Assembly (NCBI GenBank): GCA_035578175.1
Contig: JAQMRL010000003.1
Location: forward strand, 105,636,969-105,700,968
Direction: 5' to 3'
DNA from: Catonia carolina
Lineage: Eukaryota; Arthropoda; Insecta; Hemiptera; Achilidae
Length of the DNA: 64,000 nucleotides
Part shown: positions 40,870-51,484 of the stretch, piece by piece
How positions within the stretch are numbered: the stretch's first letter is position 1
Layout: each line of letters begins with the position of its first letter
Notes under the pieces: model-generated
Databases searched by the model: none
What the model was told of the DNA's origin: nothing
The model's input: only the letters and a program-made list of their open reading frames with translations
Position numbers and translations under genes: made by a program

Positions 40870-42285
40870 TTATTATAACTGTAATCATTTGTCTTGAATT
40901 GATAAGTAGTTAATTTTACTCACACAGAATTCAAGTAAATTCACACGGTATCACACCATGAAAATTTTCTACGACTTATTACTTTTGGGTAACTACAATA
41001 ACGTATATCACAAACCTAACCTACAGCTCCGAGAATCAACTAATTGAAAGTACACATTATTTTTAGCACTAGACCAACTCATGATTAGATCCTATAATCG
41101 ATCAAGTTTTTCACCGGCTTATAAATTATAAATCGAAGTGATCCTCTTTCCGAATATTACGGTAAATTAGTCAGTCTAATTCTTCTAAAAGAAGTTACGA
41201 CACACAATTTATTAGTCTTATAAAAAAATTTATGTATTTTTGATTAAAAATTAAAATGTCAAAAACATCAAAACGTTAATTTAAAATGTTTACCGTAAAT
41301 TAGCTTTTTGACTAACTCAAAAAACAATAGGCTACTATCAACGTTTCCACGGAAAATTTACAAGACTAAAACACGAACTAATCAGGAAGATTTGTTTGAT
41401 TACTTTACCGGACAACCCTCCCAGAAGTCTAAAAAGAAAGCTTGGAACAGAGATTCGTTGATACCTTAAAAGTTAGATGCATTAAAATATACCTATAAAC
41501 ATTAGAAAAACATACGCATGGAATTTTGCATGGTCTGCTACCTCATGTTATCATTTGAACAATTGTCAACATCAGCTCACTTGTTATTACAACACACTCT
41601 GTACAAACACATTTATACCATACGAAAAAAATAAATCAGCTCTTTTGTGCAAAATCTCACAAATTTATTTCTGTCTTAATATGTCTTATTCCAAAGAAGT
41701 AACAAAAATAACATTTTGGAATCAAATCACAAAAAAATTTGTTATTTTTTTTGTTTTTTTTATGGCCTCCACTCACCCCTTACAACCACCCCAACCTCCA
41801 TGAAAGGAACTTACAGGGAAACGAGGACGACCTACATGAGTTGAAGAAGTGCAGCAACAGACAGAAATCCTCGAAAACGCTGCACTTACCTATCGGGACG
41901 TAAATCCAAGGGACTTCAAAAGAAAAGCACTTAGGCCTAACTACATATGCCTATAAGTAAATTTGTGCAGGGATTGGCAATGATACCACACCTACAGCGT
42001 GGAAAGATAACAAGGAGAAAGAATGAAACACTAACGAAAAGAAAAACAACCAAGCTAACAGCCAAGTAAAAAAAAACCAATTATCAAAACAGGAGTCCTA
42101 TAGACTTAATATCGCTGGTAGGCTACTCAGTTCACCTACCAACTTGTCATTTGGCTGTCCCAACTGGATCAACCCATCTACATAATACAATTTTTCTCTT
42201 GAACGTTGATATATTTACAAACATAGGTATTTAATAAAAAATTACCAACTGTTAAAATCTAGTTGTAAGAATATCAAAACTTTCT
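40870..42285. other. No confident feature; possible decayed LINE tail near 41820-41940
   Basis: Around 41820-41940 a plus frame reads GRPT, a stop, then VEEVQQQTEILENAALTYRD and FKRKAL, faintly like a LINE C-terminus (GRPRxRW...DR). Too weak to call. Confidence 0.25.
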
Positions 42286-42287
42286 TA

Positions 42288-42445
42288 AACGCCTTCGTGA
42301 TGTAATGGCTAGCGTGCTAGGCTACTGAAAGAAAGTCCCTGGGTTCGATTCCCGGCTAGAATGAGGAAATTATTACGCGTTAAAACCTACCGTTCCAAAT
42401 CCCAAAATGTTTGCAATTGAACAAGATCTTAATGCGACTTATAAT
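42288..42445 (+). repeat. tRNA-derived SINE, family A, well preserved
   Basis: 'cgccttcgtgatgtaatggc' box A region, box B 'ctgggttcgattcccggcta', body 'cgcgttaaaacctaccgttc' and end 'gatcttaatgcgactt'. Confidence 0.8.
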
Positions 42446-42449
42446 TAAC

Positions 42450-43380
42450 TAAAAAAAGTTTTCTAGGATTTTTGACTGACCTTACAATACAAACATGAAA
42501 AATATAGAAATAAAACAATGCCTTATCCTTCAACTAAAAAAATTACGACTTGTCAACATTCTCTTTTTGAAGCCAAGCCACATTTTTATAAGTAAATAAA
42601 CTAAATTAATCTCTTTATTATTTACGATTAAATCTTAATACGAATAAAGAGTTGTTTCTTTTTAAAAACATATTTTGTTAATATAGTCATTGCAATTACG
42701 TTTTTTAATGAAATTTGTAGGAAATATTTTAAAATTAAATTAGCTTGTTCATAAATATTTATACTAAAATAATGTTCTAAATTGTGTAAATCTTAGAATA
42801 GTAAAGTGAAATGATTGTAAGTGATACGTAGTAATAAATAAATAAAGTAAGACGAGAATTATTCTCATACAGTTAAACAAAAAAAAAAGCTCCATTTATG
42901 TTGAATGTTCTGGAACGATTACTGAATATCACAGCAAAAAAAATTTAGTTTGTGTTTGAATTTGCAACTGGAAAGAAGTTTCTTAAAGTACATCTATCTA
43001 CACATCCAAAATTACAAAATCTTGCAAAGTAGTTAGTGTATGTAGTTGCATAGCCTATGTTATATGTAGTTGCATATTGGGTTTGTTCTAAGAAATATTT
43101 GTGATAAGAAAGAATGATCTTATTTTTGCCTAACCGCAGTTCAACAAGGGTGATTCAGTTTTCAATTAATTTGAAGAACATATTTCTGTCAAAGAATAAT
43201 AATAATATTATTTCCCTTCAGTATTTTTAAAAATGTTGATTATTATTCAGTTCAAATGTTAAGTTTCAATTCAAGTATTATTCAATGAAAGTATCAATAT
43301 TTCCATTGTTTATTATATATTTCACAAGAGTAAATTTTTTCCATTTGATGTTCTTGCTATCGAAACCTGTCTTTTACTTT
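42450..43380. other. AT-rich sequence, nothing recognised
   Basis: No feature seen. Confidence 0.35.
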
Positions 43381-43388
43381 ATTTTTAA

Positions 43389-43865
43389 TTTCTCTTGCTC
43401 TATATTAAATACAGACAAAAAAATTTATGTTCTCTTGTCGATTTTTCAAAAATAAGTTTTCACCGCAAAAACATATTTTCAGGTCCCCTGAGCCCAAAAA
43501 AACATGTTTTTACTAATTTGGACTGTATAAGTGTGTGTGAACAAAATAACTCAAAAACCGAAAACCGTACGAAGTTAAAACTCGAAAATTTTAAGTAAGG
43601 TACTATGAAGGAACCACCCAACACGAACGTTTTCATCAAAATCGGTCAACCGGAAGTAGTAGTTTACCCATACAATTTTTTTTAAATTTTTTCATTTTTC
43701 TTTCTTTCCAAAAACGGCTCCTACGACCGTTTAAAACCGTCTCGTTTACTACAAATTTTTGTTATCCATAAGATGGCATTAGCTACATGTCTGCTGAAAT
43801 TCCTGGAGGGGCTTTCGCGGTAAAAGATGTGTTTTTAAGATTGCAACCTTAATATGTAGCTATTT
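43389..43865 (+). mobile_element. R900 repeat family copy 4 (right part missing)
   Basis: 'tttctcttgctctatattaa' left end, then 'tgtcgatttttcaaaaataa', 'aggtcccctgagcccaaaaa', 'caaccggaagtagtagttta', 'aaaacggctcctacgaccgt' and 'tctgctgaaattcctggagg'. Homology stops near 43865 after 'aagattgcaaccttaatatg'. Confidence 0.72.
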
Positions 43866-43869
43866 TACG

Positions 43870-45118
43870 GCAAAATCAAACAGTCAGTAAAAGCTGTGGT
43901 GCAACTGAACTGTCAAAAGGTTGCTTAGATAAAGTTTTTCTTCGCTTTATTGGTAGTCTAGAAGTGTAGATTTTATTACAAATCTCAATTAAATGTCCCG
44001 GTTGTAATCCGATTTTTCTGTCTTGATTTAAGTACTGGTAATATTTTCTCTATAACAGATTTACCTGTTCGAAGAACACATTACTACACTTATATTTATA
44101 GTAAACAGCTGCATACGCACAGCTGGGAATAAAGATAATTAAATTACAAGAAAGACTACTGGGTGTGTACTACAGAGCAAAATCCATTCGATACGCCTAC
44201 TGGATTCACAGTAATATTTACATATAATGTGAATTTAATACAAGAGATTCCGTCGATCTGAAAGCTTTCAAAAACTTAATTCTACGTTATTACTTAGTCG
44301 TGTTGTAACTTGTATTTTAAATAAATAATTCATAATTCCATGCTTATGGTGCTAAAGAAAAAGCCCGCTGATATTTTTTAAAGAAAGTTTAAGAGATATA
44401 ATCTGTTTGAATTGCACTACATGTTTTCATATTGTAAAATTATATTTTTTTTAATAAATTTCACATTCGTTTCACACTTTATCTCCTAATTCTTAGAGCA
44501 ATTATGAAATATCTTTATAACCCCTTTTAACACCGCATGTAACACATCAGATTAAAAGAAATATTTAAACCACAAAACAAATTATATTTTTCATCTTTAA
44601 TCTCAAAAATAAAACAAATCTTTCTGATTTCTTTCAAATTTATTTTTAGAAATATATTTTTTTTAATGCAGTAATTAGGATTTTAAATAATTCTTTTGAT
44701 CTTCATATGTATCCACGCCTACTACTCGAAAATTATTTTTTAAACTACAAAAAATTTTAAAGTTTGGAATAATACTAGTAATTTTACATTTACTCGTACT
44801 TCAACAAGTTTTTGTGCTATACAAAGAACCGAGTAGACCAATTGTACACCGTAGGCGCATACTTAATATGTGTTAGTTTAAAGATAAGACAGCTTGAAAT
44901 ATGTGTTGAAGCAAGCATTTTACATAAATACAGAAAAAAATGTTTGTTTTTTTGTTACCTCTTTTTTTATCTCATTAAGCAACGACGCACGTGTTCCAAG
45001 TGCACTTCACAAATATATGATAGATAAATTTGTGACAGTATTGTTGGTTTTTCCAAAATTATTAATGATTTAACTCATCAATAAAGAAATTATATCAGCA
45101 TTACGATATATCACAATG
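43870..45118. other. AT-rich sequence, nothing recognised
   Basis: A 71-codon frame at 44812-45027 has no motif. Confidence 0.35.
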
Positions 45119-45120
45119 TA

Positions 45121-45412
45121 ATTATTTAGGTAGTGACAGCGCATTTAATCAAGATTTGGATGTAGAGAAGAAAGACGATAAATTCCAATCAGTGTGTGGA
45201 AGTATTAGCAGAACCCTAGGGAGAAAAACAAGGAAAAAATGAAGATAACATTTTTAGGTGATGGCTGCCCCAGTCCTATTTCATGGAAGTAAGTCTGGAA
45301 TTAGTTCAAAACCACAAAAAAGTAGAGTACAGGTGGCGGCAGAGATGCGATTCCTGCGGAAAACAAAGGGTTGCAATCGTAAGGGCCAACAAGATATGAG
45401 GATGTAATTTGG
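45121..45412 (+). pseudogene. LINE RT C-terminal remnant, part 1 (split by a 1.2 kb element)
   Basis: YLGSDSAFNQDLDVEKKDDK, KFQSVCGSISRTLGRKTRKK, then VMAAPVLFHGS (where YGSE is expected) and QVAAEMRFLRKTKGCNRKG. Same LINE group as the 23.9-24.9 kb copy. Broken by stops and a frameshift, and cut at 45412 by the start of an inserted element. Confidence 0.75.
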
Positions 45413-46622
45413 CCACAGCTCCGTGGAACCTGCATTATAAACCGACTCTTACATACAACACGCGCACGTACAGTACCCTTATACCTGCCTTAGCGGGGTG
45501 CTACATTAGTCAGTAATGAGACACCTACTAGGCGCTTGATTCCAATACTACCAATTTGGTTGTAATTATATTTATCAAAATTGTATAATAATTTTCAAAA
45601 TCTACGTATTATTCCTTGAAATAAGTCCAAACACGGTGTCATTGTGATTATTATTATTATTATTATTATTATTAAACGGTAGAACTCCCTTGAAAGGAAG
45701 ACGTTAAGTATTCAATGGTTCATTCTTCAACCCGGCTTGTCCTTTTTCCTGTTAGCCCAGTACTCCTTCATTCCCTGCGAGAATTTCCACTACCTTTCCG
45801 CACTCCACTTAGGTCTAAACTGTTTTGGTCAAAATTCTAAGAAAACCTCCCTCTTATCTACTATCTTTCCCTGTTTAAAATCTCCTGTTCGGTTGTATTC
45901 AGTTGGGTTAGATCCTTTTTTGACATTTTCCACCCAGGATATTGAGCCAGCTAGAAACAATAAATATTTTAAAACTCTGTTAGTCGGTGTTTCGAAAGTC
46001 TGATAATGTGTAAATTTCAGACGTCTCTTCTTCATATCAATTTCTATATTCGAGTATTTATTATTATTATTATTTTATACATGTAAAAATTATTATTATA
46101 ATTTTTTATACATATAATTATTACAATTATTATATTATATTATTACAATTTTATTATTATTATAATTATTATTACAATTTGTTTGGTAACAATTATTACA
46201 TCATATCCATCAATCTTACCAAAACATAATATTTGATTAACACTGTCGTTTTTATAAAATTAAATAGCACTGCATTTATAATTTTTATTATGCTATAAAT
46301 TGTTACATTTATTATAACAGTTATTCATTTATTATAATAATACTGAACAACAGTCAGAATGAAATCCAACAGCGGAAATGATTAGGATTTTCACAATGAC
46401 ACCGTGTTTGGATTCATTTTTCAAGAAATAATACGTAAATTTTGAAAATTATTATACAATTTTGATAAAAATAATTACAACTAAAATGGTAGTAGGTTGC
46501 AGTCAAGTGCCTAGTAGGTGACTTATTACTGAAGCATGTAGAACGCAGGTGAAGCAGGTAAGGCAGGTTGCTGCGCGTGTGTGTAAGGATCGCTTAATGA
46601 TCTAGATTCCACGGAGCTGTGG
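45413..46622. mobile_element. 1.21 kb element with ~240 bp terminal inverted repeats, inserted in a LINE
   Basis: Left arm 45413-45650 and right arm 46385-46622 are imperfect reverse complements: outer tips CCACAGCTCCGTGGAA, inner blocks 'gcgcgtgt', 'cctactaggc' / 'gcctagtagg', 'aaaattgtataataattttc' and 'acacggtgtcattgtga'. The middle has (ATT)n microsatellite tracts (45645-45680, 46057-46180) and a ~270 bp segment open on both strands (45737-46035) with no recognised motif. Long arms with a small middle suggest a foldback or Mutator-like non-autonomous element. I could not see a convincing target duplication. Confidence 0.78.
45645..45680. repeat. (ATT)n microsatellite
   Basis: About 12 ATT units inside the long-inverted-repeat element. 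Confidence 0.85.
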
Positions 46623-46870
46623 ACATATTATATGAACGGAACTGGATGTTTTCTACCTGAATGGGAAGGTTACACAACCTCGAAATCGATGGATGGAGCA
46701 CATAGAGAGAATGCTTGAAGAAATGCCCTTAACGTTTTGAAATACAGGCCGGAGGGGAGGGAAAATGTTGGGAGGCCACGTAAGAGATAGCAATGATTCA
46801 ATATTTTTGTCGCTGTGGTGAGTCGGATCAGGCAGGAGCCTAATACTTGATTGAGAAAAAAGAAGAAGAT
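46623..46870 (+). pseudogene. LINE C-terminal remnant, part 2
   Basis: Frame resumes ELDVFYLNGKVTQPRNRWME, HIERMLEEMPL, then YRPEGRENVGRPRKR and a (GAA)-like tail at ~46858. The blocks follow directly on those of part 1, proving the 1.2 kb element is a later insertion. Confidence 0.78.
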
Positions 46871-46879
46871 AATCCATAG

Positions 46880-47446
46880 ATGTACACATAAAATGAAATA
46901 TTAAGTACAATAATTTATTTGAAGAATTGAAAATAATTTTCCTTGTGTCATGAAACATAAAAATTAGATTTGTAACGGATTTAGTAATAGATTTTTCACG
47001 GTTATTATACTTTATTATTGGTAAAGTAATAAAATATTAAATATAATAATCTCTCTATAATAACAAAAACACAGAAACGAACTTGAAAGATTATTTAACA
47101 TATGTTCTATCATCGAAGGCCAGCCAAATAACGAATGGTTATAATTTATTTATCTGTAAAAGTACTTGGCCGAGTAACTGATAGTATTTTGCCAACAAAT
47201 TCACACTTACGCACTTACAAATATGCACTACGACTTTCTATTACAATGCTATCTCCTCTCATAATAAAGTAGCTGGCATGAATTTTACTTTATCGCCTAT
47301 ACTTGAGGAAAGGAGACCGTCTGTAAATACGGCAGTGTATTACATCAGAATCTGCTTTGATGTTGTTGAGATAGTTGTTGAAGTTCAATATTCATAAATT
47401 GAACATAATAAATTTGTTCATTTTTTTAAAAATATTATAACTGTTT

Positions 47447-47485
<39 letters not shown>

Positions 47486-47540
47486 TAAGTTTGTTTATTA
47501 AATATTATGATTGTTTAATATTAGGCCTACCGTGATTACA
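46880..47540. other. AT-rich sequence with (ATT)n microsatellite at 47448-47486
   Basis: About 13 ATT units; otherwise nothing recognised. Confidence 0.5.
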
Positions 47541-47544
47541 TTTT

Positions 47545-48520
47545 TTTAATCCCTAATGATTATGCATGTACGTTGCAATTTCTTCAATTTAACTGGTTGA
47601 CTCCCATGAGACACTTATACGTCTCTCACCAGATCTGTAAAATTTACTTTTGAGAGACTGAACCGTCTCTCACGTAATAGTGTTTTTATTAGAATCGTGA
47701 GACGGAGTGGACGCTCGTTTACATTTAATCATTTATACTGAGCTGTTACAAATAAGTTCAAAAACCATTTCCCCAGTCATGTTTCTTGAATTACTTGCTC
47801 CGATCAAGCCAAAAATGAGTCGGTGAAACTTAACAGCTTATTATTACTATTATATAATGAAAAATAATTTTATCTTTGAATTTTTTATGGTTTTCATCTC
47901 GCCGAACAACTGCTTGATTGAGAGACACATCATCGATATTTATGTTGGTTTATTGAAAAATAGCCCAAAGTAAATTATTTATAAAATACATATAATATTT
48001 TTTATAGACATACAAGTAAAATTTCAGTGAGACACACATCAGTCTTTCATAGCAAATTTGATTTTTTTACTCTTGAGTACCTGATCAGTCTCTCGCCTTA
48101 AAAACAGCGCCAACAAATTTTAAGCCTTACAATACTCTAGACTTAAAAGAAAATTAATTAAAAAAAGCAAAGGAACGATAAAATAGATATGGGTTTTTAA
48201 GCAAAATTGCAAAAATTGCCTTGGGAGTCAACCTGTTTTAAGAACAATAAGCAACCCCATGACTCAATGAGATGAGGATGGTATGTATGACGTTTAAATG
48301 AGTGTAGTCTTGTACAGACTCAACCGACCATTCCTGAGAAAGTTAATTAAACCCCAACCATCAAAGTATACCGGTAACCACTGTCTAGTATTCAAATCCG
48401 TATAAAAGTAACAACCTTTACTAGGATTTGAATCAAAAACCTTCGTCTCCGAAAATCAGCTGTTTAACAGCTGACTCTTAACGACGATTTTACCTCTAGA
48501 CCAACTCGGTTGGTTCAAGT
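47545..48520 (-). repeat. tRNA-derived SINE, family B, interrupted by a MITE
   Basis: Minus strand from 48520: 'accgagttggtctagaggta' (box A), 'cagctgttaaacagctgatt', box B 'ttgattcaaatcctagtaaa', body 'taccggtatactttgatggt', then 'cattgagtcatggggttgct'. The body breaks at 48241/47592 and resumes with 'aaattgaagaaattgcaacg' and 'tgcataatcattagggatt'. The copies at 35985 and 56448 are uninterrupted at this point. Confidence 0.85.
47593..48237. mobile_element. TTAA-flanked piggyBac-like MITE with GAGAGAC subterminal repeats
   Basis: 645 bp flanked by TTAA on both sides (47589-47592, 48238-48241). Ends are inverted repeats sharing GGTTGACTCCCA. Near both ends lie copies of GTGAGAGAC or its complement: GTCTCTCACC 47621, TGAGAGAC 47651, GTCTCTCACG 47665, CGTGAGACGG 47697, GAGAGACAC 47920, GTGAGACAC 48027, AGTCTCTCGCC 48087. 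The empty site in related SINE copies confirms insertion. TTAA duplication is the mark of piggyBac transposases; the end sequence is not a standard piggyBac end and the two ends are offset by 2 bp. No coding capacity. Confidence 0.75.
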
Positions 48521-48534
48521 TTATCTATACTAAT

Positions 48535-48735
48535 ATTATAAAGAGATAACTTTTGTTTATTTATTTGTTTGTTAGAGGTAAACTAATCTAAGAAACTACC
48601 GAACTGATTTCAAAAAATCATTCACTGATGGAAGCTAGAGCTTCCTGGGAAACGTAGACTCTACGGCATTATGCATTTTTAAATTTTGAAAAAAGTTTGA
48701 GATTGGAAATACAGTATGAACTCATTTTTTATTTT
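48535..48735 (+). repeat. Dispersed arthropod-type repeat, probable
   Basis: 'ctatactaatattataaaga', then 'gtttatttatttgtttgtta', 'aaactaccgaactgatttca' and 'gggaaacgtagactctacgg' resembles a widespread insect repeat with this start (often annotated as non-autonomous DNA element). Only one copy in this window, so recognised from general knowledge. Confidence 0.4.
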
Positions 48736-48764
48736 AATTGTTTGGTGAATGTCGTTTGGGAAGG

Positions 48765-48880
48765 TACCTAGTTTGGGAAGGTCAATTCCTAGTAAAGGTT
48801 GTTACTTTTATACGGATTTGAATACTAGACAGTGGTTACCGGTATACTTTGATGGTTGGGGTTTAATTACACTATGTCAA
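48765..48880 (+). repeat. SINE family B middle fragment
   Basis: 'tcctagtaaaggttgttact', 'cggatttgaatactagacag' and 'atggttggggtttaattaca' match the body of the copies at 48520-48242 (minus) and 56448. Confidence 0.65.
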
Positions 48881-48884
48881 TACA

Positions 48885-50580
48885 ATATTTATGTATTAAT
48901 GTTAGTCTATATTACATATAAAATACCACCAAATATACAATAGATAATCTGATTAAACAATACAGATTAACAATATACAGGAAAATTGTTAACAAAATTA
49001 AGTATTATTATATCTATATTTTATGTATGTATTACTTTGTACAATGTATTACTTTATACAGCCAGGTATCAGGTACATTATAGTACCGCCCTACAATATG
49101 AAATCATCCTTCACTCATTCCTCTTTCAAAATTTTATAAAATTATTTATGGGATAGATATAAAGAATAATGTCCAACCGGATTCTGCATAGAAGTTATGT
49201 AAACCTTCCAAAAATTAAAGACATTGTACCATTTTTTAAGAAATACATTTTATTCACTTTTTCTTATAGGATATATTCAAGTATTCTCAGGTCGTATTTC
49301 TTTATTAGGTTGTATTATTGGTCCATGAATCTAAAGAATTCTTTTAGTATTTTAGGCACTACATTAACAGCCGTAGTAACTGAATAATACAAATTATGAG
49401 TTTTCTGGCATATACAAATAATGTTTAAGAAAAATTCATGTCAACCAAAAATATTTTTACTCTTTTCAGAAAAAAATTTGAATCTTTAAGATAAAACAAA
49501 ATTTTGGTAGGAGTCAATATTTCTGTTAGTACCTACTAAAGTTTCTCAATACTATTTGGGCACTATATAACACACATTTCCGGCGAACAATATCGAAAAG
49601 TACGATTATCAAGTACGTGCTTACATGAGTTGTTTTGCATTCACGTCAGTCTGATACAGCAAGGGGCGGTACATAACTATTGTATTATGATAAGTCCAAC
49701 GATCAAACAACAAAAGCAATTTAATTACAGAATATACATATTAAAACAGAATATTAATTACAAAAACTAAAAGTATGTTATAATAACAATAATTATCAAA
49801 TGTAATAACTATACTGTATGTACATACAATACAAATTACTAAGTCTGTAACATCAGTCCATTTCAGGGTCACTCATGTATTGTAACAGTTGGCAAACGTC
49901 CAAAGCACAGGATCGATACAGAAGAAAATAAAACCGGTTTTCAAAGGTAAAGCTATTAAATCTTTTCACCAAAATTATAAGAGTAGTATAACGATCTGAC
50001 AGGGAAGAATTAAGTTAGCCGGTGAGGGCAGCAAGTTGCAAATCAGCTGGTGGCCAGTTTACCGACGGCGGCATAGAACTGAAACTAAGTTCTTGAACGT
50101 AATGACCTAATGCCTGGTACAGGTGAATAATCTCAACCGGTATCTACAGTAGACATATCACGAAAATTATTACACCCGTATCTACGGTCACTTTCGGTTA
50201 AAAAAACCAGCTTGCCACAGACAAAGGACCGGTAATAATTTATTTAGAATTAGTAGAATTTTATTCTTATTGTAGAACTTATAATTATAGTCAAGCAATT
50301 TGCATAATTTTTCTGATAAATTAAGAAGTTGAAATTTTTTCCCTTTCTTCTAAATATCTTCTTGGTTTTTGTATTTAGGCAAAAATAGCTTTATCTTCGA
50401 TAGATTTTTAGGAACTATTACTTCCCAATATAGTGTGATCCCCAGATCCCTTAGAGAACGAACAGTGAGTAATTCAGGAAGAAAAATTTCCTGTGGGCTT
50501 CACTTCACAGAATAATTTTATACTCAGTAAGTCCGGCTGTTACAACATTCATTATAAATAATACAGTTTAAATAAATAAG
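48885..50580. other. AT-rich sequence, no confident feature
   Basis: Two weak inverted pairs were noticed (tagtaccgccc 49091 / gggcggtaca 49675; ttagccggt 50013 / accggtaa 50227) but neither extends, so no element is called. Confidence 0.3.
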
Positions 50581-50584
50581 GTTG

Positions 50585-50720
50585 ATTTCTTAGTTCAGTG
50601 GTTAGGGCACCAGACGGCAAAGTGGAAGGTCTCGGGTTACCACTACGCAACAGAGGTGGTCATAACCTAGACGCTAAATGGAAATCAAACACTGTTGGAC
50701 TTGAAAATACGGAAAATCAC
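50585..50720 (+). repeat. tRNA-derived SINE, family A-like, diverged
   Basis: 'gatttcttagttcagtggtt' box A region, 'ggtctcgggttaccactacg' box B region, then 'ggtggtcataacctagacgc'. Confidence 0.5.
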
Positions 50721-51054
50721 AATTGTCTCTAAACTCAGCACTGTAGCAAAAAACTGCTCAAAATATAAGTTTTTTGAAGTTCATTAATGAAATTCTCAAC
50801 TGCTACAAAATAAACCAACAGTAAATATGATGGTGGATGAAAGAATGAATGAAATTACATAAGTCACGTGCACGGAGAGCACCATCCACTGACAAGTCTC
50901 CGATATATTATTTAGTAACTTCTTACTAATTATCGATTAATTAATTACCTAATTAATAACATTTAACAGTTACCAAAACATCAAACCCCTTTTCCGCTTC
51001 CTCTTTAATCGCCTTTGAACGAGGTTTAGTACATGACAGGAAGAAATTTTACGA

Positions 51055-51478
51055 ATTAGTTCGTTTGGATGAAATAAAAGTTGTAGGTTTTTTAATTTTC
51101 TACAACTTTGACTATTTGAGTATGCGCTGTTGCTCTAAATATTAAGGTCACAATTTTAAATTACATGTTTTACCATGCAAGCACAGCCCCCCCAGGAAAT
51201 TCAGCATACATGCCGCTAACCCTACCCATCTTGTAGAGCACAAGAAATGTAGTAAATAAGGCGAAAATTGTAACGAAAACTGGCGTAAAAGCGTAACGAA
51301 AATCGTAGGAGCCGACTTTTCAACTTCGTACGATATTCCGTTCGTCAGATATTTTGGTAAAACATGTTTTTTTTTTGGGTTCAGGGTACCTGTAAACGTG
51401 TATTTACGGTGAGAACTCAATTTCGAAAAATCGAAATGAAAACAATAATTTCCTTCTTCATATTTTGTTTGGGGCAAA
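51055..51478 (-). mobile_element. R900 repeat family copy 5 (left part, internally deleted)
   Basis: Minus strand from ~51478: 'tatgaagaaggaaattattg', 'tttcgatttttcgaaattga', 'tacgaagttgaaaagtcggc', 'ctcctacgattttcgttacg', then 'ttgtagaaaattaaaaaacc'. The segment with the CCGGAAGT block is missing. Confidence 0.68.
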
Positions 51479-51484
51479 ATAAAT

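Noticed and set aside
41815..41945. Possible LINE C-terminus
   Set aside because: Only a vague GRP...VEEV resemblance with a stop between; no YGSE or GHVxRM blocks nearby.
45737..46035. Open frames on both strands within the long-inverted-repeat element
   Set aside because: No motif; a transposase of that size would be incomplete. Kept only as a description of the element interior.
49085..49690. Possible element with tagtaccgccc / gggcggtaca ends
   Set aside because: Similarity covers ~11 bp only and does not extend inward.
50012..50235. Possible ~220 bp MITE with ttagccggt / accggtaa ends
   Set aside because: End match is too short and contains mismatches; no second copy in the window.
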